64,000 nucleotides of DNA from NCBI GenBank assembly GCA_963677135.2, contig CAXXLS010000011.1:1-64000 (forward strand), read 5' to 3'. The notes beneath the pieces are model-generated. The model was given only the letters and a program-made list of their open reading frames with translations, did no database searches and was not told the DNA's origin. Each line of letters begins with the position of its first letter. The first letter of the stretch is position 1. A program made the translations under genes and the position numbers. Below are positions 1-7,986 of the stretch, piece after piece. This DNA is from Seleniibacterium sp963677135 (GTDB lineage Bacteria > Desulfobacterota > Desulfuromonadia > Desulfuromonadales > Geopsychrobacteraceae).

Positions 1-23
1 GGCGGGAGCGCATTCGCATCTAT

Positions 24-1061
24 ATGGATCACTCCCTGTATCATGTCTATTATCGTTTGCCGGATCGCTGCATCCGCTTCGTCCCGACCTGGCGGGAGAA
101 GGTTCTCGAACAGTTCTTCGGGTTCATTCCGGCGGGGGATACCGAGTGGCGGCCCTGCCGGCGCCTGCTCGACGGCTATACCGCCAGGTTCGTTGCCGAC
201 AAGGCCGGCGGGGCCCTGTTGCTGCGGGGTCCGTCTCAGGATCCCGAGCTGCCGGTGTTTACCGTCAGCCACGGTCCCTACGATCCTCACACTCTGGAGG
301 TCGCCTTCTATTTTCTGCGCTACGGCAAAGGGCGTGCGGCGCTGATCAATCTCGGTTTTTCCGGCCGAGAACCCCTGACCGACGAGAACCTCGCCCGGCT
401 GCGCGCCTGGGGGGTTCCGCTCAATCCCAGCAATATCGATGTGATCTATCCTTATATCGACGATCACGGCCACCCGAACTGCTACAAGCATGAAGAGGGT
501 CTGTGTCGCTATATCGAGCAGCTCGGAGGCCCGTCGCCGGAACTGATCATCGATGTGCATGGATATGTCGGGACCCATCCCCATGACGACCGGGTCCTGG
601 TCGGGATGGGAGGGCTGCCCCCCTATCCCAGTCTTGCCGAGCTGGGGACCACGGAGTACCGGCAGGATTTGCTGCACCTTTATCCCAACCAACGCTTCCG
701 TCGCGGTCTGGAGATGATGCGTGAATTGTCCGAGGAGATTTACGTCCAGCTCTGTATCGATCAACATCAGTGCTGTCATTTCGCCCTGCTGGGAGGGTTG
801 CAGTTGCTGGGACGGATTTTTGATCCCCGCGACGAGGTGACCGACATGCTGCCCGGCGAAACCCGTAGTTTTCTGCCCAGGGACAATATCCGCTGGCTGC
901 CGAGTGCCGGAGCCAACGCCCTGCAGCGGATTCAGGCCTGCAAGCTGTCGAGCAGGGCGCTTTGCCTGCATGTTGAAATTCCGACCCTCATCCGCCAGCG
1001 GATGGCGCTGAAAATCAAACAGCAGGCTCTTGAAGATTCGTATAATTCCAGCAGCTTGTGA
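24..1061 (+). CDS. N-formylglutamate amidohydrolase-like hypothetical protein, possibly 5'-truncated
   Basis: Function is not firmly recognised. The central part has a metal-hydrolase look, with a stretch reading IIDVHGYVG followed by HPHDD near residues 175-190, and a late His/Glu segment LCLHVEIP near residue 315. This recalls the zinc-dependent N-formylglutamate amidohydrolase / carboxypeptidase-like fold, but the match is by eye only. The frame stays open back to base 3 of the window, and no good ribosome site precedes the ATG at 24, so the true start may lie upstream. It ends about 95 bases before pepA on the same strand. No signal peptide or membrane segment is seen, so it is probably cytoplasmic. 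Confidence 0.6.
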   Translation: MDHSLYHVYYRLPDRCIRFVPTWREKVLEQFFGFIPAGDTEWRPCRRLLDGYTARFVADKAGGALLLRGPSQDPELPVFTVSHGPYDPHTLEVAFYFLRYGKGRAALINLGFSGREPLTDENLARLRAWGVPLNPSNIDVIYPYIDDHGHPNCYKHEEGLCRYIEQLGGPSPELIIDVHGYVGTHPHDDRVLVGMGGLPPYPSLAELGTTEYRQDLLHLYPNQRFRRGLEMMRELSEEIYVQLCIDQHQCCHFALLGGLQLLGRIFDPRDEVTDMLPGETRSFLPRDNIRWLPSAGANALQRIQACKLSSRALCLHVEIPTLIRQRMALKIKQQALEDSYNSSSL

Positions 1062-1156
1062 TATCCTGTAGCTGAACACCCACATATCCTCATCGGCTGC
1101 CCGGCAGGTCCGGTCGCAGCCGTGTTGCGACGATCAACAGAAAGGAAAGAGTTGTT

Positions 1157-2653
1157 ATGGACATATCCGTCATTCAGGGAGTGGCTTCCCGCCAGAAAAC
1201 CGCCTGTGCCGTCCTTGGATTTTTCGAGGGGAAGAAAGCCCAGAGTCTCGACCTGGCCAAGGATCATGAACTGCTTTTCAAGCGCGCCCTGGCCAGCAGG
1301 GAATTCACCGGCGCCAGTGGAGAGTCGCTGCTGCTGCACGGCTCCGCAAAGAACGCCCCGGAGCGGGTGCTGATCCTGGGGCTCGGCAAGGACAGGGATT
1401 TCACATTGGCAAAACTGCGCCAGGCGGCCAGCGACGCCGTCAGTCTGCTGACCCGCAAGCAGCTCGACTCACTGGTGATGGCCCTGCCGCAGGTGCCGCT
1501 GAAAAAGGAAGGTCTGGCCGCAAAGGTCCAGGCCGTTGCCGAAGGAGTTCTGCTGGCCGATTACAGCTATGAGCGTTATCTGCCCGCGGATCGGTCCGGG
1601 CGTCCGGCCAAGCTCGCTGCCGTGAGCCTGCTGATTGGCGAAGACGATCCACTGGCGGAAGCCGAAACCGCAGTCTCCCGTGCTGAAGCCGTGAGTGCCG
1701 GGGTGTGCTTTGCCCGGGATCTGGTCAATGCCCCGGGCAATCTGAAATCTCCCGAATTTCTGGCCATGCAGACCGTATCCATGTGCGAACAGCACGGTAT
1801 CAAGGCCCGGCTGCTTGACCGAAAGGAACTGGAAAGCAGTGGCTTCGGGGCCATGCTTGGAGTGGCTCAGGGGAGCGAGCGCGATCCGTACCTGATCGTG
1901 ATGGAGTATACCGGTGCCGCGGAAGAAGAGCGGCCGGTGGCCCTGGTCGGCAAGGGGGTCGTGTTCGACAGCGGCGGAATTTCGCTGAAGCCGGCCGAAA
2001 AGATGGACGAGATGAAAATGGATATGGGGGGCGCCGCGGCGGTTGTCGGGACCATGATGGCGGCGGCCGAATTGAAACTTCCCGTGAACCTGGTCGGCGT
2101 GGTTCCGGCGGTTGAAAACATGCCTTCGGGGACGGCCATCCGTCCCGGTGATATCCTGACCTCCCTGTCCGGAAAAACCATCGAAGTGCTGAATACCGAT
2201 GCTGAAGGGCGCCTGATTCTGGCCGATGCCCTGACTTATGTCGCCCGCTATGAGCCGCGGGTCGTTATCGATCTGGCCACCCTGACCGGGGCCTGTATTA
2301 TTGCCCTCGGCAATCAGGCGGCAGCGGTCCTGGGGAACGACGACAAGCTGATCGGCAAGCTGATAAGCGCCGGAGAGCGCAGCGGCGAGCGGGTCTGGCA
2401 GCTGCCGCTGTGGGACGGATACGCGGCCCAGATCAAAAGCGATTTCGCGGATGTCAAGAACACCGGCGGGCGACCCGCGGGGACCATCACCGCGGCGGCC
2501 TTTCTGCAGAAATTTGCTGATGAGTACCAGTGGGCCCACCTCGACATTGCGGGGATGGCCTGGGAAGACAAGGGAAAACCGGGGCTGCCCAAAGGCGGGA
2601 CCGGTTACGGGGTCCGCCTGCTCATCGATTACCTCGCCGGTGAATGTTCCTAG
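1157..2653 (+). CDS. pepA: Leucyl (cytosol) aminopeptidase, M17 family
   Basis: Cytosolic dinuclear-metal aminopeptidase that releases N-terminal amino acids from peptides. The C-terminal catalytic half holds the family signatures: VGKGVVFDSGG with the following lysine, the aspartates of MDEMKMDMGGA, and NTDAEGRL, which supply the metal ligands and active-site Lys and Arg. Length (498 aa) is normal for the family. The N-terminal ~170 residues are the variable M17 domain. The start ATG at 1157 follows a purine-rich AAAGGAAAGAG site. It is followed by a strong hairpin at 2664-2694 and then the promoter region of hisZ, so it looks monocistronic or the last gene of its unit. Confidence 0.95.
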   Translation: MDISVIQGVASRQKTACAVLGFFEGKKAQSLDLAKDHELLFKRALASREFTGASGESLLLHGSAKNAPERVLILGLGKDRDFTLAKLRQAASDAVSLLTRKQLDSLVMALPQVPLKKEGLAAKVQAVAEGVLLADYSYERYLPADRSGRPAKLAAVSLLIGEDDPLAEAETAVSRAEAVSAGVCFARDLVNAPGNLKSPEFLAMQTVSMCEQHGIKARLLDRKELESSGFGAMLGVAQGSERDPYLIVMEYTGAAEEERPVALVGKGVVFDSGGISLKPAEKMDEMKMDMGGAAAVVGTMMAAAELKLPVNLVGVVPAVENMPSGTAIRPGDILTSLSGKTIEVLNTDAEGRLILADALTYVARYEPRVVIDLATLTGACIIALGNQAAAVLGNDDKLIGKLISAGERSGERVWQLPLWDGYAAQIKSDFADVKNTGGRPAGTITAAAFLQKFADEYQWAHLDIAGMAWEDKGKPGLPKGGTGYGVRLLIDYLAGECS

Positions 2654-2663
2654 AGGCCGTGGC

Positions 2664-2694
2664 AACGGGAGATTCCGGGAAGGAATCTCCCGTT
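2664..2694 (+). terminator. Strong hairpin after pepA
   Basis: A perfect 13-bp inverted repeat (2664-2676 with 2682-2694) closes a 5-base loop just after the pepA stop codon. It lacks a T-tract, so it may act as an mRNA 3'-end stabiliser or a weak or factor-assisted terminator. Its arm and loop contain the 12-mer GGAGATTCCGGG, which reappears in a second hairpin at 2792-2820. Confidence 0.55.
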
Positions 2695-2703
2695 GGGCTG
2701 TGC

Positions 2704-2733
2704 TTGACATGATGCCTGAACTGTTGCTAGATT
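2704..2733 (+). promoter_or_regulatory. Sigma-70-type promoter upstream of hisZ
   Basis: TTGACA (2704-2709, perfect -35) and TAGATT (2728-2733, 4 of 6 matches to the -10 consensus) are separated by 18 bases. Transcription would start near 2740 and leave a leader of about 160 bases before the hisZ ATG. Confidence 0.55.
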
Positions 2734-2791
2734 GGCCCGTTCGGCGAAGAAGGGCGTGCCTTTCAGGGACTGCCTTTTGACAAATTTATGT

Positions 2792-2820
2792 GTTGCCATC
2801 CGGAGATTCCGGGTGGCAAC
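2792..2820 (+). other. Leader hairpin upstream of hisZ
   Basis: GTTGCCA (2792-2798) pairs with TGGCAAC (2814-2820), with further CCGG pairing inside. It lies in the predicted hisZ leader and shares the 12-mer GGAGATTCCGGG with the pepA hairpin. It could be part of an attenuator, a small transcript end or only a stable leader; no T-tract follows. Confidence 0.4.
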
Positions 2821-2899
2821 TCATTGTGTTTCCAGCCTGAAACCTTATTGGACTTTCTGTGTTCCGGGATGACCTCTGAATACGGAATGGAGAGATTAG

Positions 2900-4192
2900 A
2901 TGCTTTTTTCAGATTCCTTGCCTGAGGCGGATCTGCCCAAAGGTGTGCGTGATTTTCTGCCTCTCAAGGCCGCCAAGGCTGAATATCTGTTGTCCCAACT
3001 GCAGCAGGTCTATTCCGCCTGGGGATTCCGGCCGGTTATCACCCCGCAACTTGAATACCTGGACGTTTTGGAACGGGGTATGGGAGAAGAGTTGCGTGAG
3101 CGGGTGTTCCGCTTCGATGACCGCCAGAGCGGCCGTCTGCTGGCTTTTCCCCCCGACCTGACGCCTCAGATCGCGCGGATTGCCGCAACCCGCATGAACG
3201 AGATGCCGTTGCCCCTGCGTTTGAGCTACAGTGGCCGGGTGTTGCGTCATACCGAGCAGCAGGCCGGCAAAGACCGGGATATTTTTCAGTCCGGGGTCGA
3301 AATGATCGGGCTCGACAGCCCCGAAGCCGATGCCGAGATGATCGCCATGGCCATCGAGGCCCTGACGGCGGTCGGAGCCGAAAAGTTCACCGTGGATATC
3401 GGCCAGGTCGAATTTTTTCGCGGCGTCATGGACGGTCTGCCCCTTGATCGCAAAACCGCCTGCCAGGTCGCTGATGCCATTCTGCGCAAGGACAGTTCGG
3501 AGCTGAAGCTGCTGCTGCAGCAGACGTCCCTGCCGGACTCCGCCTGCGATGAGATTCTCGCCCTGCCACGGCTATACGGCGGTCGCGAAGTGATCGACCG
3601 GGCCGCCGGCGCGGTGGGTAATGATCGTTCCAAAAAAGCGCTGGACAGTCTGGCCCAGGTTCTCGACGTCCTCGAGGTATACGGTGTCCTCGATCACGTG
3701 ACCATCGACCTGGGCGAACTGCGGGGCCTCAATTATCATACCGGGGTGACCTTTCAGGGTTTTCTGTCCGGAGTCGGACGTGCCGTCTGCAGCGGAGGGC
3801 GCTATAATAACCTGATGGCCAACTACGGAGTCGATGCGCCGGCGACAGGGTTCACCTTCAGCCTGCTGCATCTGCTTTTTGCCCTGGACAAGGTTCTCGA
3901 TGAACGGGTCGACCAGTACTGCGACCTGTTGATCTTTGCCGGCGGGCACAACCTGCGTGCGGCCCAGACCCTGGCCTGCCGGTTGCGCAAGCTGGGGTAC
4001 TCCGTGTCCCGGGACATGCTTGACCGCAGCCGGGAAGAAGCGCTGGCGTATGCCCGCAAAATGAATTACCGCTATTTGGCGGTTGTTGACGACGAAGAGC
4101 AGGACATTGAGCTGACATCTCTGGACGACGGACGTCTGAAAAAGATCTCGTGGGCACAGTTGAATCGGTCCGATGTTAATTTGCAATTATAA
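2900..4192 (+). CDS. hisZ: ATP phosphoribosyltransferase regulatory subunit HisZ
   Basis: A class II histidyl-tRNA synthetase paralogue that lacks tRNA-charging activity and activates the short-form HisG in the first step of histidine synthesis. The N-terminus (LPKGVRDFLP, then residues about 60-100 with RVFRFDDRQSGRLLAFPPD) is typical of HisZ, and the length (430 aa) suits HisZ or HisRS. The segment LNYHTGVTFQGF replaces the HisRS RGLDYYTG-type histidine-binding signature, which supports HisZ over HisS. ATG at 2900 follows a GGAG site. purA lies 58 bases downstream on the same strand. HisG is not in the window. Confidence 0.9.
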   Translation: MLFSDSLPEADLPKGVRDFLPLKAAKAEYLLSQLQQVYSAWGFRPVITPQLEYLDVLERGMGEELRERVFRFDDRQSGRLLAFPPDLTPQIARIAATRMNEMPLPLRLSYSGRVLRHTEQQAGKDRDIFQSGVEMIGLDSPEADAEMIAMAIEALTAVGAEKFTVDIGQVEFFRGVMDGLPLDRKTACQVADAILRKDSSELKLLLQQTSLPDSACDEILALPRLYGGREVIDRAAGAVGNDRSKKALDSLAQVLDVLEVYGVLDHVTIDLGELRGLNYHTGVTFQGFLSGVGRAVCSGGRYNNLMANYGVDAPATGFTFSLLHLLFALDKVLDERVDQYCDLLIFAGGHNLRAAQTLACRLRKLGYSVSRDMLDRSREEALAYARKMNYRYLAVVDDEEQDIELTSLDDGRLKKISWAQLNRSDVNLQL

Positions 4193-4250
4193 TAGCTGGA
4201 ATTTTTGACAGCCGGCGCAGTCGCCGGAGAGACAGGAGAGCGTGGAGCGT

Positions 4251-5543
4251 ATGGCCAACGTTATTATTGTCGGAGCCCAGTGGGGCGATGAAGGTAAGGG
4301 TAAGGTAGTCGATATTTACACTGAGTACGCGCAGGATGTTGTGCGTTTTCAGGGGGGCAACAACGCCGGGCACACCCTGGTGGTCGGAGATGAAAAAACG
4401 GTTCTCCACCTGATCCCTTCCGGTATTCTGCATGAAGGAAAACGTTGCATTATCGGCAATGGCGTCGTTCTCGATCCGAAGGTCTTCCTCGAAGAGATTG
4501 ACGGTCTCAAGAAAAAAGGCTGTCTCCAGGATGATTCTCAGCTGATGGTCGACGGAGCCGTCAACCTGATCATGCCTTATCACAAGCTCATCGATATCGC
4601 CCGTGAACGCAAATCGGGAGCCAAAAAGATCGGAACCACGGGGCGTGGTATCGGGCCGACCTACGAGGACAAGGTCGCCCGGCGCGGCATCCGTTTCGCC
4701 GATCTGCTCAAGCCGGAGACCTTCAAGCGGAAACTGCAGGAACTGCTGCCCGAGAAAAACTTCTACATTGAACAGTATCTGGGCGAGCAACCCCTCAGCG
4801 AGGAGGAGATCATCGACGAATACCTGGGCTACGCCGAGCGGCTGCGCTGCTACCTGGGGCGGACCTCGACCTATCTTGACAAGGTGATGAAGGAAGGGCA
4901 CAACGTGCTGTTCGAAGGCGCCCAGGGGAGCCTCCTCGATATCGATCACGGAACCTACCCCTATGTGACCTCCTCCTCGACCATCGCGGCCGGGGCCTGT
5001 ACCGGAACCGGAATCGGACCGCATCTGATCGATGAGGTCATCGGCATCTCCAAGGCTTACGTCACCCGTGTCGGCGAGGGCCCTTTCCCCACTGAGCTGC
5101 ATGATGAAATGGGCGACCAGCTGCGCGCCGCAGGCAGCGAGTTCGGTGCCACCACCGGGCGTCCGCGCCGGACCGGATGGCTTGACGTCGTGGCCCTGCG
5201 TGAGGCTGTCCGGACCAACGGTCTGACCGGGATCGCCCTGACCAAGATGGACGTTCTCAATGACCTGGAAACGATCAAGGCCTGTACCGCCTATCGTTCG
5301 GGAGAGAAACTGGTCGAGGAATTTCCCCAGGATCTCGATGATCTTCAGGTCTGCACCCCGGTTTACGAAGAGGTTGTCGGCTGGCAGCAGGATATCAGCG
5401 GTGCGACCAGTTATGACGAACTGCCGGCCGCGGCCAAGGCCTATGTCGAAAAAATCGAGAGCTGGACAGGTTGTCCGGTGGTGCTGGTTTCGGTGGGACC
5501 ACGTCGGGATCAGACCCTGATTCGGTCAAATCCCTTCGACTGA
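4251..5543 (+). CDS. purA: Adenylosuccinate synthase
   Basis: Catalyses GTP-dependent ligation of IMP and aspartate to adenylosuccinate, the first committed step to AMP. The N-terminal P-loop and catalytic Asp are visible in WGDEGKGK (about residues 10-17), followed by NNAGHT with the catalytic His, and the GTTGRGIGPTYEDK signature around residue 125. I chose ATG 4251 over the in-frame GTG at 4242 because the GGAG ribosome site at 4235-4238 sits 12 bases before the ATG but only 3 before the GTG. It is probably co-transcribed with hisZ. An A-rich stretch and a tRNA promoter follow directly. Confidence 0.97.
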   Translation: MANVIIVGAQWGDEGKGKVVDIYTEYAQDVVRFQGGNNAGHTLVVGDEKTVLHLIPSGILHEGKRCIIGNGVVLDPKVFLEEIDGLKKKGCLQDDSQLMVDGAVNLIMPYHKLIDIARERKSGAKKIGTTGRGIGPTYEDKVARRGIRFADLLKPETFKRKLQELLPEKNFYIEQYLGEQPLSEEEIIDEYLGYAERLRCYLGRTSTYLDKVMKEGHNVLFEGAQGSLLDIDHGTYPYVTSSSTIAAGACTGTGIGPHLIDEVIGISKAYVTRVGEGPFPTELHDEMGDQLRAAGSEFGATTGRPRRTGWLDVVALREAVRTNGLTGIALTKMDVLNDLETIKACTAYRSGEKLVEEFPQDLDDLQVCTPVYEEVVGWQQDISGATSYDELPAAAKAYVEKIESWTGCPVVLVSVGPRRDQTLIRSNPFD

Positions 5544-5562
5544 AAAAAAATAAAAAAAGTGG

Positions 5563-5591
5563 TTGACGTGAGAAACTGATTCACGTATAAC
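5563..5591 (+). promoter_or_regulatory. Promoter of tRNA-Lys/tRNA-Glu copy 1
   Basis: TTGACG (5563-5568) and TATAAC (5586-5591) with an optimal 17-base spacer, 15 bases before the tRNA-Lys. The same arrangement recurs at 7688-7716 in front of copy 2. Confidence 0.85.
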
Positions 5592-5606
5592 ACACATCCG
5601 TTGCGA

Positions 5607-5682
5607 GGGCCGGTAGCTCAGTTGGTAGAGCATCTGACTTTTAATCAGATGGTCACAGGTTCGATCCCTGTCCGGCTCACCA
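5607..5682 (+). tRNA. tRNA-Lys (UUU), copy 1
   Basis: A 76-base cloverleaf with encoded CCA. Acceptor GGGCCGG pairs with CCGGCTC (one G-U pair), the anticodon stem TCTGA/TCAGA holds loop CTTTTAA giving anticodon TTT, and the T-arm contains GGTTCGATCC. An identical gene lies at 7732-7807. Confidence 0.97.
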
Positions 5683-5736
5683 CTTATTCAGCAACGCTCT
5701 GCGGGGTCATTTCCCGCGGGGACTTGAGATAGATCA

Positions 5737-5814
5737 GTCCCTATCGTCTAGCCTGGCCCAGGACACCGCCCTTTCACGGCGGCGACGGGGGTTCGAATCC
5801 CCCTGGGGACGCCA
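5737..5814 (+). tRNA. tRNA-Glu (UUC), copy 1
   Basis: A 78-base tRNA with encoded CCA. Acceptor GTCCCTA pairs with TGGGGAC, anticodon stem CCGCC/GGCGG holds loop CTTTCAC giving anticodon TTC, and the T-arm reads GGGGGTTCGAATCCCCC. It is probably co-transcribed with the tRNA-Lys 54 bases upstream. Two further identical genes are at 7863-7940 and 17697-17774. Confidence 0.97.
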
Positions 5815-5817
5815 ACT

Positions 5818-5859
5818 AAAGAAAAAGCCTCACTGCTCTGGTAGCGAGGCTTTTTCTTT
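5818..5859 (+). terminator. Terminator after tRNA-Glu copy 1 (bidirectional)
   Basis: A 14-bp inverted repeat (5818-5831 with 5846-5859) with A-rich left and T-rich right flanks built into the stem. It can end the tRNA transcript on the plus strand and the 7438-5908 transcript on the minus strand. Confidence 0.85.
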
Positions 5860-5907
5860 ATCTGCTTCAACCGGGATTCGAAGGGCTGGCAGGAAGGCTG
5901 GTGCTTA

Positions 5908-7053
5908 TCACAGATATTGAGCCCCGTAGAGGACCTCCAGCGAGAGAGTCGTGGAGAGGTCGCCCCGAAAGTCATTTTCCCTTGCAAAGTCAACCTGCGG
6001 CCTGAGCTCTAAAAAAAGAAATCCCTTGTGGATGTTTTTGCGCCAGCTGACGCTGCAAAAATAGCGCTCATCCTGCCAGGAAGGTTCCGTTTTTCCATAG
6101 AGTCCTGCTGCCGCTGAAATCACACTTCTCGAGCTCCACTGATAGTACAGGACCGCTTTCTGGCTGATTTGAAAATCACGATGAGCAAACTCCTCTTCAT
6201 TCCGGTAGCCTTCGGATTTCAGCCTGAATAAAAAATCGTCCAGGAAGGTGCGATCCAGAATGAAGGTACTTCTCGAACCGTAGCCGGTTGCATCATGCCA
6301 TTCAAACGACTGAATGATCCGGGCGTCCCAAGCGACGAGGCCGAAGCTGCGCCGTATTCTTAATTTCAGGTAGCTGTCTGGCGGGGTTCTCAACTTGATT
6401 CCCGGCGAAATGGAAACATTCCACCTCCGCGTTCTTTGCAGGACATAATGGAGAGAGGCTTTAACGCCACTGGCAGTCGTCTGGGTACCTTGATAACCTT
6501 CAGTCTCTTCAGATTGCTGGTTATCCGGTGATGCGAATTGCAGTTGGAAGCGATCTTCGGTCCGGGGTAAATTCAGCTTCACCCGGAAGCGTCCGTCCAG
6601 GGATAGCGCATCATCACGATCGTACAGCGTAAACGCTTTGAGACTCACAAACGATTCTGTCGATTCTTCATAGATGGTTTCTTTACCAAAAAAATAGTCG
6701 ATGCGTTGTGAATAGTTTTCGATGATATGGCTGACCTGTGAGTGTCTGAAAGGGCCTTCAAAGATTGCCCCGATCAGACGATAGGATTTATCAGCAAGGC
6801 TCTCTTCGTTGATATTCCGATCGTCCTGATGCTGTTGGTTTTGGTCCTCTTTTGCTCTCTTCATATTGTTTTCGGTGAAGGGAGATGATTTACAGAGCGT
6901 TTCCGCGGATGTGTGAAAGGTCTCTTCGGAAGGCGGTATTTGTTCTGAAACTGCAGGACTAACGCAGGCGGATACTCCGCCGATGAAACAGACTGAGACA
7001 AGAAGGTTTTTGAAATACTCGTTGAGGTTTATCAATGTTTTCTCCGTTCGCAT
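5908..7053 (-). CDS. Outer-membrane beta-barrel-type lipoprotein of unknown function
   Basis: Not recognised as a named family. The N-terminus has a hydrophobic stretch (residues 17-29) ending at Cys30 in a VSAC lipobox-like context, which suggests export and lipidation. After a polar linker rich in Glu, Gln and Asn (to about residue 95), the rest alternates aromatic and polar residues in strand-length blocks, such as YLKLRIRRSFGLVAWDARI and AVLYYQWSSRSVISAAAGLYG, as in outer-membrane barrels, and it ends with a hydrophobic strand. It lies 43 bases behind the DUF3135 gene, so the two are likely one transcript. No clear ribosome site precedes the start. Confidence 0.65.
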   Translation of the reverse strand: MRTEKTLINLNEYFKNLLVSVCFIGGVSACVSPAVSEQIPPSEETFHTSAETLCKSSPFTENNMKRAKEDQNQQHQDDRNINEESLADKSYRLIGAIFEGPFRHSQVSHIIENYSQRIDYFFGKETIYEESTESFVSLKAFTLYDRDDALSLDGRFRVKLNLPRTEDRFQLQFASPDNQQSEETEGYQGTQTTASGVKASLHYVLQRTRRWNVSISPGIKLRTPPDSYLKLRIRRSFGLVAWDARIIQSFEWHDATGYGSRSTFILDRTFLDDFLFRLKSEGYRNEEEFAHRDFQISQKAVLYYQWSSRSVISAAAGLYGKTEPSWQDERYFCSVSWRKNIHKGFLFLELRPQVDFARENDFRGDLSTTLSLEVLYGAQYL

Positions 7054-7096
7054 GATATTTTTTATCGAAGCGCGACGGACATGAAAAACCGATCAA

Positions 7097-7438
7097 TCAA
7101 TGTAGACGGACAACTTTTCCTTTCTTCCGATTTTTTTCACGTTCAGCAGTAAATGAAATGGGATCATTCATGACGGCATTGAATTCGTGAAATTGCTCCC
7201 ATAAAAGTTCAACCATGCGATTCATCCTGCTGATGGGATCGTTGTGTTTTCTCAGCTCCGCATCGATGACAAACTGCAAGCCCCGGGCTCGTTTTTGATA
7301 TCTTTCAGGAAGCGTGCTGATCGTCAGGGCGATGATCTGGGCACGGAGTTCTTCGAAATGATTGGGATCACTGTCGTAAATGTCCTCAAGGGCCGCCAGC
7401 ATCTTGGCAATATCCTGAATGTTGTCTTCCATCTGCAC
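7097..7438 (-). CDS. DUF3135-like small protein
   Basis: A 113-residue soluble protein. The block FEELRAQIIALTISTLPERYQ followed by RARGLQFVIDAELRKHNDP, roughly residues 28-68, resembles DUF3135, a short helical family of unknown function mostly seen in gammaproteobacteria. The assignment is from memory of that family and moderately sure. The C-terminus is basic (EKNRKKGKVVR). It is first of a two-gene minus-strand unit with the lipoprotein gene. Both genes lie between the two tRNA-Lys/Glu copies. Confidence 0.7.
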   Translation of the reverse strand: MQMEDNIQDIAKMLAALEDIYDSDPNHFEELRAQIIALTISTLPERYQKRARGLQFVIDAELRKHNDPISRMNRMVELLWEQFHEFNAVMNDPISFTAEREKNRKKGKVVRLH

Positions 7439-7687
7439 CCCCTGGCTGACAAGAGAATCTTTAAGCGATAAGGGGAGGCAGGAATACCGGGTCAGGCTTC
7501 TCCCTTTTCTTTAATTGAATCATAAACTTCAGGTATTGCACCTGCTAATCGGCTGATATGTTCATGTTGACGAAATACCTTGGGCTGCTGTCGGAGGCAC
7601 TGGCCTCATTTTGATCTGTCGTATCAGGTTGGAAATGGTTCCAGGTGGTCCAGGCTGAAAGGTTTCTTCGCCAGTGTTTATGAAGGG
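7439..7687. other. Intergenic region before tRNA copy 2
   Basis: About 250 bases between the DUF3135 start and the copy 2 promoter. It must contain the minus-strand promoter of the DUF3135/lipoprotein pair, but I see no convincing -35/-10 pair. No other gene is supported. Confidence 0.4.
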
Positions 7688-7716
7688 TTGACGTGGAGGA
7701 ACGATTCACGTATAAC
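7688..7716 (+). promoter_or_regulatory. Promoter of tRNA-Lys/tRNA-Glu copy 2
   Basis: TTGACG (7688-7693), 17-base spacer, TATAAC (7711-7716). Same boxes as copy 1, with several spacer changes. Confidence 0.85.
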
Positions 7717-7731
7717 ACACATCCGTTGCGA

Positions 7732-7807
7732 GGGCCGGTAGCTCAGTTGGTAGAGCATCTGACTTTTAATCAGATGGTCACAGGTTCGATCCCTGTCCGG
7801 CTCACCA
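7732..7807 (+). tRNA. tRNA-Lys (UUU), copy 2
   Basis: Identical in sequence to the tRNA-Lys at 5607-5682, with anticodon TTT and encoded CCA, behind the duplicated promoter. Confidence 0.97.
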
Positions 7808-7862
7808 CTTAATTCAGCAACGCTCTGCGGGGTCATTTCCCGCGGGGACTTGAGATAGATCA

Positions 7863-7940
7863 GTCCCTATCGTCTAGCCTGGCCCAGGACACCGCCCTTT
7901 CACGGCGGCGACGGGGGTTCGAATCCCCCTGGGGACGCCA
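7863..7940 (+). tRNA. tRNA-Glu (UUC), copy 2
   Basis: Identical in sequence to the tRNA-Glu at 5737-5814. Its 3' end is repeated as fragments at 8076-8090 and 9061-9081, which makes this copy the likely anchor of past site-specific insertions. Confidence 0.97.
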
Positions 7941-7941
7941 A

Positions 7942-7986
7942 CTAAAACAAAAGCCTCTCTGTGCAAACAGAGGGGCTTTTGTTTTA
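7942..7986 (+). terminator. Terminator after tRNA-Glu copy 2
   Basis: Long inverted repeat, CTAAAACAAAAGCC...CTCTCTG paired with CAGAG...GGCTTTTGTTTTAG, with a short TGCAAA loop. Analogous in position to the copy 1 terminator but different in sequence. Confidence 0.85.

Larger units (their letters stand above)
5563..7946 (+). repeat. Tandem-duplicated tRNA-Lys/tRNA-Glu segment, outer limits
   Basis: The segment 5563-5820 (promoter, tRNA-Lys, spacer, tRNA-Glu, CCAACTAAA) recurs at 7688-7946 almost unchanged. Visible differences are a few bases in the promoter spacer and one extra A in the inter-tRNA spacer. Homology stops sharply in the terminators, which have different sequences. The direct repeats enclose about 1.9 kb with two minus-strand genes. 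Confidence 0.85.

Noticed and set aside
5748..5993. Minus-strand frame reading GVPRGIRTPVAAVKGR (also at 7874-8116)
   Set aside because: It is the reverse complement of the tRNA-Glu gene and its flank, a known source of false protein annotations.
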